From positions 4,474,001-4,538,000 of the forward strand of contig NC_018645.1 of assembly GCF_000307105.1 (NCBI RefSeq): a stretch of 64,000 bases of DNA, read 5' to 3'. Of this stretch, positions 15,744 to 24,337 are shown piece by piece. The stretch is from Desulfobacula toluolica Tol2 (lineage in GTDB: Bacteria; Desulfobacterota; Desulfobacteria; Desulfobacterales; Desulfobacteraceae). Numbering within the stretch: the first letter of the stretch is position 1; each line of letters opens with the position of its first letter. A program made the position numbers and the translations under genes. The notes under the pieces are model-generated. The model saw only the letters and a program-made list of their open reading frames with translations, was not told the origin of the DNA and did no database searches.

Positions 15744-16907
15744 ATGGATTTTAAACTATCAAAAGAACTTCAAATGCTCCAGAAAGAGATCAGAAATTTT
15801 ACAAAAAAACAGATTGAACCTAATATTGAGGAATGGGATGAAAAACATTACCTGCCTTATGAAGAGGTCATGAAACCTCTGGGAGAACTGGGATTTTTCG
15901 GAACAGTTATCCCTGAAGAATACGGTGGGGAAGATATGGGTTTTCTGGCAGCCATGATCGTTACAGAAGAGCTTGCCCGCGTATCTTCTTCTTTGCGCGT
16001 TCAGGTCAACATGCAGGTACTGGGATGTGCTTACACCATCTACCGTTACGGCAGCGAAGAACTGAGAAAAAAATATGTTGAAAAACTGTGTACGGCTGAA
16101 TATGTCGGCGGTTTTGGTATTACTGAACCCGATGCCGGTTCAGACATCATGAACATGTCCACCGTTGCCGAAGATAAAGGAGACCACTGGCTGATCAACG
16201 GTTCTAAAACCTGGATCTCCAATGCCAACGTAGCCGATGTCCTTATGTGCTATGCCTATACGGATAAATCCGCCGGTTCAAAAGGCATGTCCGCTTTTGT
16301 TATTGAGCCTAAAAATTTCCCCGGCATCAAAGTATCCTCATTAGATAAGCTGGGATCTTGGTCTTCCCCCACAGGCGAACTTTTTTTGGATAATGTAAAA
16401 GTTCCCAAGGAAAACCTCGTGGGTGAAGTTGGTGACGGTGCAAAAATTGTTTTCTCATCCCTGAACCAGACCCGTCTGTCTGCTGCAGCCGGTGGTGTCG
16501 GCCTTGCCCAGGCATGCCTGGATGAAGCAATCAAATATTGCAATACCAGAGAACAATTCGGCAAAAAAATCGGTACTTTCCAGATGAATCAGGATATGAT
16601 CGCCCAGATGGCCGCTGATATCGAAGCTGCCAGACTGATTGTCTACAAAGCTGCCTGTGCAAAAGACGACGGCAACCTGAACAATGGTTACGACGTTGCC
16701 ATGGCAAAATATCTGGCTGGTGAAGCTGCAACAAAATGCGCTAACTTTGCCATGAGAATCCTGGGTGCATACGGATACTCAACAGAATACCCGGTTGCCA
16801 GATACTACAGAGATGCCCCAACCTATTCCATGGTTGAAGGTTCCGCCAATATCTGCAAATGGATCATGGCCCTTGATCAGCTGGGTTACAGAAAAGCCAA
16901 CAGATAA
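15744..16907 (+). CDS. Glutaryl-CoA dehydrogenase, probably non-decarboxylating
   Basis: An acyl-CoA dehydrogenase of 387 residues that should oxidise glutaryl-CoA to glutaconyl-CoA. Family blocks are FGITEPDAGSD near 125-135, WISNANVADV, NQTRLSAAAG and the catalytic Glu 365 in MVEGSANI. In decarboxylating glutaryl-CoA dehydrogenases a Tyr precedes this Glu. Here it is Val 364, matching what I recall for the non-decarboxylating enzyme of Desulfococcus multivorans. Arg 85 aligns with the carboxylate-binding Arg of the family. Start chosen at the ATG after AGGAGG; the frame is open further upstream inside the IclR gene. The adjacent separate decarboxylase supports the call. Confidence 0.85.
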   Translation: MDFKLSKELQMLQKEIRNFTKKQIEPNIEEWDEKHYLPYEEVMKPLGELGFFGTVIPEEYGGEDMGFLAAMIVTEELARVSSSLRVQVNMQVLGCAYTIYRYGSEELRKKYVEKLCTAEYVGGFGITEPDAGSDIMNMSTVAEDKGDHWLINGSKTWISNANVADVLMCYAYTDKSAGSKGMSAFVIEPKNFPGIKVSSLDKLGSWSSPTGELFLDNVKVPKENLVGEVGDGAKIVFSSLNQTRLSAAAGGVGLAQACLDEAIKYCNTREQFGKKIGTFQMNQDMIAQMAADIEAARLIVYKAACAKDDGNLNNGYDVAMAKYLAGEAATKCANFAMRILGAYGYSTEYPVARYYRDAPTYSMVEGSANICKWIMALDQLGYRKANR

Positions 16908-16989
16908 TACAAAAAAAACAACGTGGACAGCTCTTCTTCCTGAACTACCGTTTGAATTGCTGTTCACGGCTTTTTTTAAGGAGGCCGAA

Positions 16990-17376
16990 GTGGACCCGAA
17001 AGAAATTGCTAAAAAAACAGGAAAAACTGCTAAACTGTACTTTTCCACTGTCAAAGAAGAGGAAAAGCCCTACAACCTGTGGAGGCATTTTGACAAAGAG
17101 CTTGCAAAAGACATGTCCCTTTATATCACAGGTCAGATGTATGCCAGAGAAAAGATTCCCCATCAAACCCGACAACTGGTCACAGTGGCTGCGTTAACGG
17201 TTCTTTCAAAGCCTGATGAACTAAAACTGCATACACATGCGGCACTGAATGTGGGGTGTACAAAAGAAGAAATTGCAGAAGTGATTTTCCAAACCAGTAT
17301 CTACGGCGGTGTACCTGCTGCAAACACGGCTTTGACGGTACTCAAAGAAGTTCTGGAAGAACGCGGCGAAGAGTAA
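16990..17376 (+). CDS. Carboxymuconolactone decarboxylase (CMD)-family protein
   Basis: A 128-residue all-helical protein of the CMD/AhpD-like superfamily. The C-terminal block from LHTHAALNVGCTKEEIAEVI to YGGVPAANTAL is the family core. Only one Cys is near the active-site region, so a CXXC peroxidase like AhpD is unlikely. The start is the GTG at 16990, since AAGGAGG lies just upstream; the open frame extends back into the dehydrogenase gene but has no ribosome site there. It follows the dehydrogenase by 82 bases and is probably cotranscribed. Its reaction in this pathway is unknown. Confidence 0.75.
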   Translation: MDPKEIAKKTGKTAKLYFSTVKEEEKPYNLWRHFDKELAKDMSLYITGQMYAREKIPHQTRQLVTVAALTVLSKPDELKLHTHAALNVGCTKEEIAEVIFQTSIYGGVPAANTALTVLKEVLEERGEE

Positions 17377-17399
17377 ATCAGGTATCAACAAAAAAATTT

Positions 17400-17444
17400 G
17401 TTAAAAGCAAAGATGCATGTGCCGCACAATTTTTTGCTTTTAAC
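17400..17444 (+). terminator. Hairpin between the CMD gene and bioB
   Basis: GTTAAAAGCAAA (17400-17411) and TTTGCTTTTAAC (17433-17444) form a perfect 12-bp stem around a 21-base loop containing a smaller TGTG/CACA stem. It lies 26 bases before bioB. It may end the upstream transcript or form part of the bioB leader; its arm spacing does not fit a BirA box. Confidence 0.5.
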
Positions 17445-17470
17445 GTTTAACTCTTGAGTGATAAAAATCC

Positions 17471-18445
17471 ATGACAGAAGAAGCCTATTTCAACCTGGCC
17501 AAAACCATCATACAGGGAAATACACCGGATTCAACACAATTTGCCAAAATTGCCCATTTGACTGATGACAAAGTATTTGAACTATTCCCTGGTGCAAATT
17601 TAATTAGATCCACTTATTTTAAAAATCAAATCCACCTTTGCACCATCTGTAACGGTAAATCAGGTAAATGTTCCGAAGATTGTACCTTCTGCGCACAATC
17701 CAGATTTCACAAGACAGATGTTGAAACCTATCCGCTTCTTTCCAAAGAAAAACTACAGCAGCCTGCACTGGATCTTAAAAATACGCAGGTTACCCGTTAT
17801 TCCATCGTGACCAGTGGAAAAGGCCTGTCCGGAAAAGAGATAAACCGCGTTTCAGAAGCGTTTTCAGAAATAAAAGACCTGCCTCTTTGCTATTGCGCTT
17901 CCCTTGGCATTATCACGGAGGATGATTTCAATCTGCTTGCAAGGTCCGGTGTCACCCGCTACCACCATAACCTTGAAACCGCAAGAAGCCATTTTAACAA
18001 CATCTGTACCACCCATACATATGACCAGCGGATCGAAACCATAAAAGCGGCACAAAAGGCTGGACTGTCCGTTTGTTCAGGCGGCATATTCGGTCTGGGT
18101 GAAACCGATGATCAAATCCTGGAAATGGCTCTTGAACTCAAGTGCCTGGATGTGGATGCAGTACCCTTGAATTTTTTGTCTCCCATACCGGGAACACCAA
18201 TGGAACATCAGTCTAAGCTTACCCCGCTGAAATGCCTTAAAATAATTGCTCTGTTCAGATATGTACTTCCTGAAAAAGAGATCATCATCTGCGGCGGAAG
18301 GGAAGCCAATCTGGGCATGCTTCACCCGTTTATTTTTTATGCCGGGGCAAGCGGCATTTTAACCGGCAACTATCTGACCACCGGCGGCAGGCAGCTGGAA
18401 AAAGATTTGAACATGCTCAATCAGCTTGAACTGACGCCACGATAG
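17471..18445 (+). CDS. bioB: Biotin synthase (radical SAM)
   Basis: Inserts sulfur into dethiobiotin to make biotin, using a radical SAM [4Fe-4S] cluster and an auxiliary Fe-S cluster. The 324-residue protein has CSEDCTFC as its CX3CX2C motif (about residues 71-78), the substrate block YHHNLETA, and CSGGIFGLGET. It is separated from bioAFD by about 10 kb and by the glutaconyl-CoA module. It may share a transcript with the CMD gene unless the hairpin between them stops transcription. Length and motifs agree with a complete, active enzyme. Confidence 0.94.
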   Translation: MTEEAYFNLAKTIIQGNTPDSTQFAKIAHLTDDKVFELFPGANLIRSTYFKNQIHLCTICNGKSGKCSEDCTFCAQSRFHKTDVETYPLLSKEKLQQPALDLKNTQVTRYSIVTSGKGLSGKEINRVSEAFSEIKDLPLCYCASLGIITEDDFNLLARSGVTRYHHNLETARSHFNNICTTHTYDQRIETIKAAQKAGLSVCSGGIFGLGETDDQILEMALELKCLDVDAVPLNFLSPIPGTPMEHQSKLTPLKCLKIIALFRYVLPEKEIIICGGREANLGMLHPFIFYAGASGILTGNYLTTGGRQLEKDLNMLNQLELTPR

Positions 18446-18597
18446 GTCATTGTTTGATTTTTTTATAAAAGTTTTTCAGAATCTAAACAGCGACTTTCAT
18501 ATTTTAGTTTCTGCCCTTTAGGGTGTTTTGGACAAACCAAGGTGACCAGATTGTAGTATAAAATGGCCAGGTCTGCCCATGAAAGTTATTCCAGGAT

Positions 18598-19422
18598 CTA
18601 TTCCAGGCTTTTCCCGAGAATGGTGTTCCAGATTCCGTCCGGGCATCGCCTCTCAATGATATGGACATTTTTTTGAGACAATGACGCCAGTACTTTTTTA
18701 GCTTCGGAATTCAAAAGCCCGGACAGAATAAACCATTTTTTTTCCAATAGATACGGGCTTTCTATCATTATCCGCATGACATCATAATGAATATTGGCAA
18801 CCAGAAGATCACAAGGGATATTCATGATCTCCTCGCCTTTTGCCTGGAAAGCAAGAATTTGTTCTTCAAATTTGTTGAGCCTGATATTGTTCAGGGTGGT
18901 TTTAACCGCCAGATGATTGAAGTCACACGCCATCACAGGATTGCAGCCCAGAACTGCCGCTCCCAGGGATAGCAGCCCGGTTCCCGTACCGATATCCAGC
19001 ACAGACCGAATCTTATGCCGGGTACACAATCGATGGATCAGATACAGACAATCTTCCGTGGTCTGATGCCTGCCGGTTCCAAACACCACTCCCGGATCAA
19101 GCTGGATGCCCTTTATGGTTTCATCATCCAAAGCAGGCCTGTTCCATGGCGGATAAATGCACAGACTCTCGACACAGTAAGGCTCAATCTTATCTCCATG
19201 CCATTGTTCTCCGGTCATTTCATATTTTTCAACCAGGCTGATGCCCTCATTTTTTTCAAGGATTTCTTCTACAACATCATCACAAAGCGAAGAGAAAAAA
19301 AGAAACGCCATTGTTTCTTCCACCCATGTGCCGAGAAAGCAATCACTGCCCTGAACCGTCTCATCAACCAACGGAACACCGTCAAAATAGTAAATATAAA
19401 GATTATTATACGGATTGATCAT
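18598..19422 (-). CDS. PrmA-like SAM-dependent methyltransferase (paralogue)
   Basis: A 274-residue class I methyltransferase of the PrmA family. It has the PrmA-type block DPGVVFGTGRHQTT, the SAM loop VLDIGTGTGLLSLGA, and the motif LLVANIHYDVM. The N-terminal 100 residues differ strongly from the second family member at 47689, which matches canonical PrmA better. It is convergent with bioB and not in an operon. It may methylate ribosomal protein L11 or have another protein or small-molecule target; the sequence does not decide. Confidence 0.75.
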   Translation of the reverse strand: MINPYNNLYIYYFDGVPLVDETVQGSDCFLGTWVEETMAFLFFSSLCDDVVEEILEKNEGISLVEKYEMTGEQWHGDKIEPYCVESLCIYPPWNRPALDDETIKGIQLDPGVVFGTGRHQTTEDCLYLIHRLCTRHKIRSVLDIGTGTGLLSLGAAVLGCNPVMACDFNHLAVKTTLNNIRLNKFEEQILAFQAKGEEIMNIPCDLLVANIHYDVMRIMIESPYLLEKKWFILSGLLNSEAKKVLASLSQKNVHIIERRCPDGIWNTILGKSLE

Positions 19423-19551
19423 TTTTTATTGTTTTATCACCTCTTTTAAATTCAAAATATCAGTCAGGCTTTAATTAATAAGTTCCACCCGGATTTTTGT
19501 CAAGATCGCTTCTCTATAAGGCCAAAATGAATTTATTATATTTTGCAAACG

Positions 19552-19567
19552 CGGTAAAATTTTACCG
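19552..19567. repeat. Perfect 16-bp palindrome
   Basis: The half CGGTAAAA is followed directly by its reverse complement. It lies 130 bases upstream of the divergent PrmA-like gene and 359 bases before the lipoprotein gene, in a 503-base stretch (19423-19925) without a convincing gene. It could be an operator or a short hairpin. Confidence 0.6.
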
Positions 19568-19626
19568 AAGTAAAGTTTAAAAATTGCCAAACCATCCGTA
19601 AAAATTTGATTGTTCACAGATAATCT

Positions 19627-19749
19627 TTTATAGAATAAGCGCAACACTATCTCTAATATGTTGATTCAAAAATGTCGAATTTAAAACTGGCGTTATGCAT
19701 CAAAATAAAGGACTAATATCAACCATAATGACATCTCTTTATAGAATAA
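19627..19749. repeat. Pair of 12-bp direct repeats in the lipoprotein leader region
   Basis: TTTATAGAATAA occurs at 19627-19638 and again at 19738-19749, with similar bases to the left of each copy. This suggests a small local duplication or two regulatory sites. Nothing else in the 19423-19925 stretch looks like a gene. Confidence 0.5.
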
Positions 19750-19925
19750 ATGCTTGGTTAAACACTTTTTATCAGCGAGTGACTCATTTTTTATACTTTT
19801 TTTAATTTGGCGAAGGTATTACCAAGAACATGTTTATTTAGTGTCTGCATGGAAAGTCAATGGTTCTCGTGCAAATGCAAACACTACTTGCTTGGAAAAT
19901 TTAATTTAAAATAAAGGAACAAGAT

Positions 19926-20456
19926 ATGAAAAAGTTATTCATCTGTTTTAGTCTCATATTGGCAACTCTATTGCTTAATAATTGTGCAAAACACCGAGTA
20001 ATGCCTTTAACATCAAGTGAAGAAAAAATCCATATTGATGTACTCTGTGACCGCGGCAATCAGGAAGAGTTGAAATCAAGGCAGTGGCAGTACCGTAATG
20101 AAATTGCTGGTTTTATGGAACCCAATCTCGTACGCCGACTGGGTGATTATGGATTCAGCTCTGCGTTAATTGGGAAGGAAACAGAATATAAAAAAGCAGC
20201 TGGCACCTATCTTTTGAAGGTGGCTATTGAGTCCTATAATCCCGGCAGTGCAGCCGCCCGCGTTCTTGTTGGTTTCGGAGCAGGAGCCTGTTCATTGAAA
20301 TGTCACTACGAGTTACTCGACAGTAAAGGCGAAACCATTTTGAGCTGGGATGACGGTATTGGTACATCTCAACACTGGAAGCGCTTACCTGTTGCCTTGA
20401 ACAAAAAAGCCGGGGCTAAACTGAGTCAATACCTTGCCGGTGTTAGCCAGAAGTGA
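19926..20456 (+). CDS. Small outer-membrane lipoprotein, DUF4410-like
   Basis: A 176-residue secreted lipoprotein. The N-terminus is a lipoprotein signal peptide ending in LLNNC with the acylated Cys at residue 20. The mature part (VLCDRGNQEELKSRQ, YLLKVAIESYNPGSAAARVLVGFGAGA) has the shape of the DUF4410 family: a short beta-rich domain with a glycine/alanine-rich hydrophobic stretch. The ATG is preceded by AAAGGAAC. It is convergent with the PagL-like gene. The function of the family is unknown. Confidence 0.7.
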   Translation: MKKLFICFSLILATLLLNNCAKHRVMPLTSSEEKIHIDVLCDRGNQEELKSRQWQYRNEIAGFMEPNLVRRLGDYGFSSALIGKETEYKKAAGTYLLKVAIESYNPGSAAARVLVGFGAGACSLKCHYELLDSKGETILSWDDGIGTSQHWKRLPVALNKKAGAKLSQYLAGVSQK

Positions 20457-20493
20457 AGGGTGAAGAGGGTAAAATATTAACTTAAAGCATCTG

Positions 20494-21093
20494 TCAAAAA
20501 TACTGGCCGAATACAAATACAATGGAATTTTGTCCCCGGTTCGATGAGCCAATACCTCCATTGGAAATATGATGCATCCTTAAGGAGATCAATTTATTGG
20601 CCTTTCCGTTTCTTTTGAATTCAATACCCATTCCAGCCTGCGGATTAAAATTAAATCGATAGTCCTGACCTTTAACACGGTAGTCGTCATACACAACACA
20701 GATGCCAGCTTCCAGATACGGCTTGATACGGTTGGTCTCAAACCTATCCAGATAGATCAATGCCAGCACTCCGGTATTTGCAATAAATTTCATATCCTCA
20801 TCATCAGGGAAAGCTCCCCCGACAGAACCTTCAACCTTAAACATAAGGTTATCCGGCGCTTTATGTTTCCAAACCCTCTCATAGTCATACAGCCTGAATA
20901 TGGATACCTGTAAAAAACATGCACCGTCAGATGGATCATAAGTATACCCTGAATTCAAAGCTATCCCGGTCTCGGTGGGAACATAGCTTTCATTGATTTG
21001 GGCGGACACGGTAATAGGGGTAAAAAAGGACACCATTGCTGTTATAAATAGACAAATCAGTTTTATTTTTTGAAATATCAAATCAAAGCTCAT
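20494..21093 (-). CDS. Acyloxyacyl hydrolase / lipid A 3-O-deacylase (PagL family)
   Basis: An outer-membrane beta-barrel enzyme that removes an acyl chain from lipid A. The 199-residue protein has a signal peptide (cleavage near VSA-QI) and alternating barrel strands, ending in Phe as outer-membrane barrels do. The PagL motif is RMHHISNGGIGSSNRGQNS near the C-terminus, with His and Ser of the catalytic triad. The position of the third residue, Glu in Pseudomonas PagL, carries Asn here. Many annotated relatives may share that change, so activity is not excluded. Its place beside a lipid-making cluster is suggestive only. Confidence 0.75.
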   Translation of the reverse strand: MSFDLIFQKIKLICLFITAMVSFFTPITVSAQINESYVPTETGIALNSGYTYDPSDGACFLQVSIFRLYDYERVWKHKAPDNLMFKVEGSVGGAFPDDEDMKFIANTGVLALIYLDRFETNRIKPYLEAGICVVYDDYRVKGQDYRFNFNPQAGMGIEFKRNGKANKLISLRMHHISNGGIGSSNRGQNSIVFVFGQYF

Positions 21094-21206
21094 TTTATTT
21101 TAAATAAATACCTTTATAAAAATTTCGGGTGTATCTCACCCATCGGTTGACCAGCCAGTCTTCAATGTAAAAAATAAAGCAAATTTAATTTGAATACAAG
21201 AACCCA

Positions 21207-21506
21207 TTGCTGTATAAAGCCCCATCACTAAAAAAAATGAAAGAGGGTGATATGTTAATACAAAAATTTTTGGCTGAAATCCGCTATTACCAAAGGCGTT
21301 ATCAGTGTTTTTTGTCCAGATGCTTATATTTATTGTTTTGCTATACTGTACAAATTTTGATATCCTCAACAGTTGGTCAAGCAGGTTACAGACTTAAAGC
21401 GGGACAGTTTGAACTGGTTAATAAAAATTTTTCCAGCACACAAGCCTCAAAACAAAGACTTCCGGAAAAGGAGTATTATACGGGGTATCCCTGCTTAAAA
21501 TGGTAA
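21207..21506 (+). other. Doubtful 99-residue open frame in a gene-poor stretch
   Basis: This is the only sizeable frame in 21094-21570, a 477-base stretch between the PagL-like gene and the lipid cluster. Its translation is basic, with one hydrophobic segment (CLYLLFCYTVQILISSTV) and no recognisable family. There is no clear ribosome site before its start. It may be a remnant of a broken gene or non-coding; I see no other gene in this stretch. Confidence 0.2.
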
Positions 21507-21534
21507 CCGTCAAACAGAAAAATTCGGTTAGTTA

Positions 21535-21551
21535 TTCTATTATTAATAGAA
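21535..21551 (+). promoter_or_regulatory. Inverted repeat immediately upstream of the lipid cluster
   Basis: TTCTATT (21535-21541) and AATAGAA (21545-21551) are perfect inverted arms with a 3-base spacer. The site ends 19 bases before the first ATG of the 26-gene cluster. A repressor binding here would cover the start of a transcript that may run through the whole cluster. Confidence 0.45.
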
Positions 21552-21570
21552 ACATCACTGGTGTTAATAA

Positions 21571-23085
21571 ATGAATAAATATGATGACATTGTCGTTGGA
21601 AGCGGGGTAAGTGGATTAACTACTGCTTTGATTCTAGGTATGAATCAAAGAAAAGTCCTTTTAATCGAAAAATCTTCTAACATAGGAGGCGCTTTATCTC
21701 GTTTTTATAAAAAAGGTATCCCTTTTGACACTGGGTTTCATTTTACCGGTGGATTTGCGAATGATTTAATTCTTTCTGATATGCTTGAAGTCTTATCAAT
21801 TAATCACGATATCCAACCAGAATTTATAAGACACCCTGAAGACAACAGATTCGTTTTTGAAAACCAGGGCAAGGCACCAGGCAAATCATTTGAATTCCAT
21901 CCTGGTTTTGAACAAACCATGCAAGATATGCTATCTTATTTCCCGGATGAGAAACAAGCAATCCATTCTTATTTTTCTAAAATGAAAAGTATTAGAAAAA
22001 ACACTAAAGCTATGAACATCCGGGCTGAATTTGAAATGCAAAAACCTTTGGACGAAGATTTTATCAGTCTGAAAGATATGCTTGATTCTCTTACTCAAAA
22101 CAAAACACTAAAAACTCTTTTAAGTGCATTTTCCATGTGTCATGGAACTGAACTTTCTAAAATCTCATTTGCAAACCATTCAAGAGTGACATATAGCCTC
22201 TATGAATCAATTGCCAGAGTAAAAAATGGTGGGAATGCTTTTATCAAAGCATTTAAAAAGAAACTTAAAAAATATAATGTCGATATACAAACAAACACTT
22301 TTATTACTTCCTGTGAAGATATTGAAAATCGAAAAGTTGGAACTTTTGTACTTAACAATGGTTCAAAATTAAAAGCAGCAAACTGTATTTTTACAATTCA
22401 TCCTAGAAAAATCTTAAAAACATTTCAAGAAAAAAATACATCCAAAGCATTTGCAGATAGAATTAATAGTTTTGAAGAATCTATTGGATTTTTTCTTGCC
22501 TTTATAAAAATTACAAAAAAAGATCAAAAACCTTTTAATCCCAGCATAACAACGCTTTATCCTGACAATGACATGAACAAAATGTTTGACCCTGAATTTA
22601 AAGGCGACCTGCCGTTAGTTATAGTAAGAAACTCTGAAGAAACTAAAACGAAAAATGTTAATGTTATAAATGCTTTTGAATTATCACATTGGGAGCATGT
22701 AAAAAAATGGGCTGATTCCACGACTGGTAAAAGAAGTTCAGAATATAAAGAGTATAAAAGAAAAACAACCAGTCGGATATGTGAACGCATAATTAAGATT
22801 TTTCCTGAATATAAAGATTGCCTTGAAGTTATTGATTCGGCATCCATGCTGACTTTCCGTGATTATCTAAACAACCCGTTTGGGTCTGCATATGGAATAA
22901 AACAAAAAATAGGACAATTTAATCTTTTTGGTCGTATTCAATATAAAAATACATTTGCAGCAGGACAGAGTGCTATCTTGCCAGGAATAATCGGAGCAAT
23001 GATTTCTGGGTTTACTATTTGCCGATACTTATTGAGTAAAGATGTTTATGCAGCTTTTATAAAAAACCAGCTAAAAGACAAATAA
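21571..23085 (+). CDS. CrtI/RetSat-like FAD-dependent oxidoreductase
   Basis: A 504-residue flavoprotein of the phytoene desaturase / retinol saturase type. The dinucleotide fold is at the N-terminus: VGSGVSGLTTALILG (about residues 9-23), then LLIEKSSNIGGALS and the DTGFHFTGG block. The C-terminus has the second FAD contact TFAAGQSAILPGIIGAM. Relatives desaturate, isomerise or saturate conjugated polyenes. As first gene of the cluster it could introduce or reshape double bonds on a carrier-bound or finished polyene. The substrate is unknown. It starts 19 bases after an inverted repeat that may control the cluster. Confidence 0.8.
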   Translation: MNKYDDIVVGSGVSGLTTALILGMNQRKVLLIEKSSNIGGALSRFYKKGIPFDTGFHFTGGFANDLILSDMLEVLSINHDIQPEFIRHPEDNRFVFENQGKAPGKSFEFHPGFEQTMQDMLSYFPDEKQAIHSYFSKMKSIRKNTKAMNIRAEFEMQKPLDEDFISLKDMLDSLTQNKTLKTLLSAFSMCHGTELSKISFANHSRVTYSLYESIARVKNGGNAFIKAFKKKLKKYNVDIQTNTFITSCEDIENRKVGTFVLNNGSKLKAANCIFTIHPRKILKTFQEKNTSKAFADRINSFEESIGFFLAFIKITKKDQKPFNPSITTLYPDNDMNKMFDPEFKGDLPLVIVRNSEETKTKNVNVINAFELSHWEHVKKWADSTTGKRSSEYKEYKRKTTSRICERIIKIFPEYKDCLEVIDSASMLTFRDYLNNPFGSAYGIKQKIGQFNLFGRIQYKNTFAAGQSAILPGIIGAMISGFTICRYLLSKDVYAAFIKNQLKDK

Positions 23086-23101
23086 GGGTAAAAATATTAT
23101 A

Positions 23102-24337
23102 ATGAGAAGAGTTGTTATTACAGGGACAGGAACCATTTCTGCTCTTGGCAATTCCATGGATGAATTAATAAATTCCATTGAGCGCAAAGTTTGTGGTACA
23201 AAACAAATGACAACATGGAATAAATACAAAGGACTGCAAAGCCTTGTTGGTGCCCCGGCAAAATTACCCGATATAAAAACAATACCGCGAAAAATGCGAC
23301 GTTCAATGGGTAGAATGAGCCTTTTAGCTGTCTTTGCAGCAAATGAGGCTTTAAAGTCAGCTAAAATAGAAAAAGATGCAATCACAAACAAGAGATATGG
23401 TTGTGTTGCCGGTTCTACAATGGGAAGTGCAGAAGCTTTGAACGATACTTTTGAAACTATGCTTCCGGATCATGATCTTACTTTGTTAACATCAATGAGT
23501 TTTTTCAAATGTATTTCCCATACCGTATCCATGAACCTTGCACAATATCTTGGAATTACAGGAAGTATCATTGCAACATCAGCAGCCTGTGCATCTTCTC
23601 TCCAGGCGATAGGCACCGGCTTTGAATTGATCCGGTACAACAAACAGGATATTGTACTTTGTGGTGGTGCAGAAGAGCTGCATCCTACAGTAACAGGCTC
23701 ATTTGATATATTATTTGCAACTTCTACTAAATTTAATGACAATCCTGAAAACACGCCCCGCCCTTTTGATAAAAACCGGGACGGATTAGTTTGTGGTGAA
23801 GGTGCCGGCATACTTGTACTCGAAGAACTTGAACATGCTAAAAAAAGGGGAGCTAATATACTTGCTGAGGTCCTTGGATATAATACTTGTGGAAGTGGTT
23901 CTCATATAAGCCAGTCAAACAAAGAGGCTATGATTCAATGCATGAACTCAACATTGTCAGATGCAAGCTTGAACCCTGAAAATATTGATTTTGTCAGCGC
24001 ACATGCTACTGCAACTTTGCAGGGCGACCATGAAGAGGCAGCAGCTATTTATGAAGTATTTGGATCAAGAATACCTGTTAACAGCTTAAAAGGATATTTA
24101 GGACATACCCTTGGAGCATCAGGTGCTATTGAACTTGCAGTTTCAATTGAAATGATGAATAAAGGTATCATTTATCCAACATTAAACCTTGATGATGTTG
24201 ATGAAAATTGCAGTATGATAAATCATGTAAAAACAAAACTGAAAAAAAACATAAACTTTATACTGAAAAACTGTTTTGCTTTTGGTGGAATAAATGCTTC
24301 TATTATTTGTAAAAAATATGAGGAATTAAATGAGTAG
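23102..24337 (+). CDS. Beta-ketoacyl-ACP synthase, FabF/ApeO-type (KS 1)
   Basis: Elongates an acyl chain on ACP by decarboxylative condensation. The 411-residue protein has a complete thiolase-fold active site: nucleophile Cys 163 in TSAACASSLQ, His 301 in SAHATATLQGD and His 335 in GYLGHTLGASG. The PFDKNRDGLVCGEGAG block is also present. It begins 16 bases after the CrtI-like gene and overlaps the following ACP gene by 8 bases, so this KS and ACP 1 are probably translationally coupled and may work together. Confidence 0.9.
   Translation: MRRVVITGTGTISALGNSMDELINSIERKVCGTKQMTTWNKYKGLQSLVGAPAKLPDIKTIPRKMRRSMGRMSLLAVFAANEALKSAKIEKDAITNKRYGCVAGSTMGSAEALNDTFETMLPDHDLTLLTSMSFFKCISHTVSMNLAQYLGITGSIIATSAACASSLQAIGTGFELIRYNKQDIVLCGGAEELHPTVTGSFDILFATSTKFNDNPENTPRPFDKNRDGLVCGEGAGILVLEELEHAKKRGANILAEVLGYNTCGSGSHISQSNKEAMIQCMNSTLSDASLNPENIDFVSAHATATLQGDHEEAAAIYEVFGSRIPVNSLKGYLGHTLGASGAIELAVSIEMMNKGIIYPTLNLDDVDENCSMINHVKTKLKKNINFILKNCFAFGGINASIICKKYEELNE

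Noticed and set aside
16765-16989. Longer N-terminus for the CMD-family gene
   Set aside because: This part lies inside the acyl-CoA dehydrogenase gene in another frame; the GTG at 16990 has a strong AAGGAGG site and gives the usual family length.
19638-19700. Integron attC-like site (GCGCAAC ... GCGTTATGC about 60 bases apart)
   Set aside because: The outer boxes fit the consensus poorly, the inner arms pair weakly, and no integrase or cassette array is seen.
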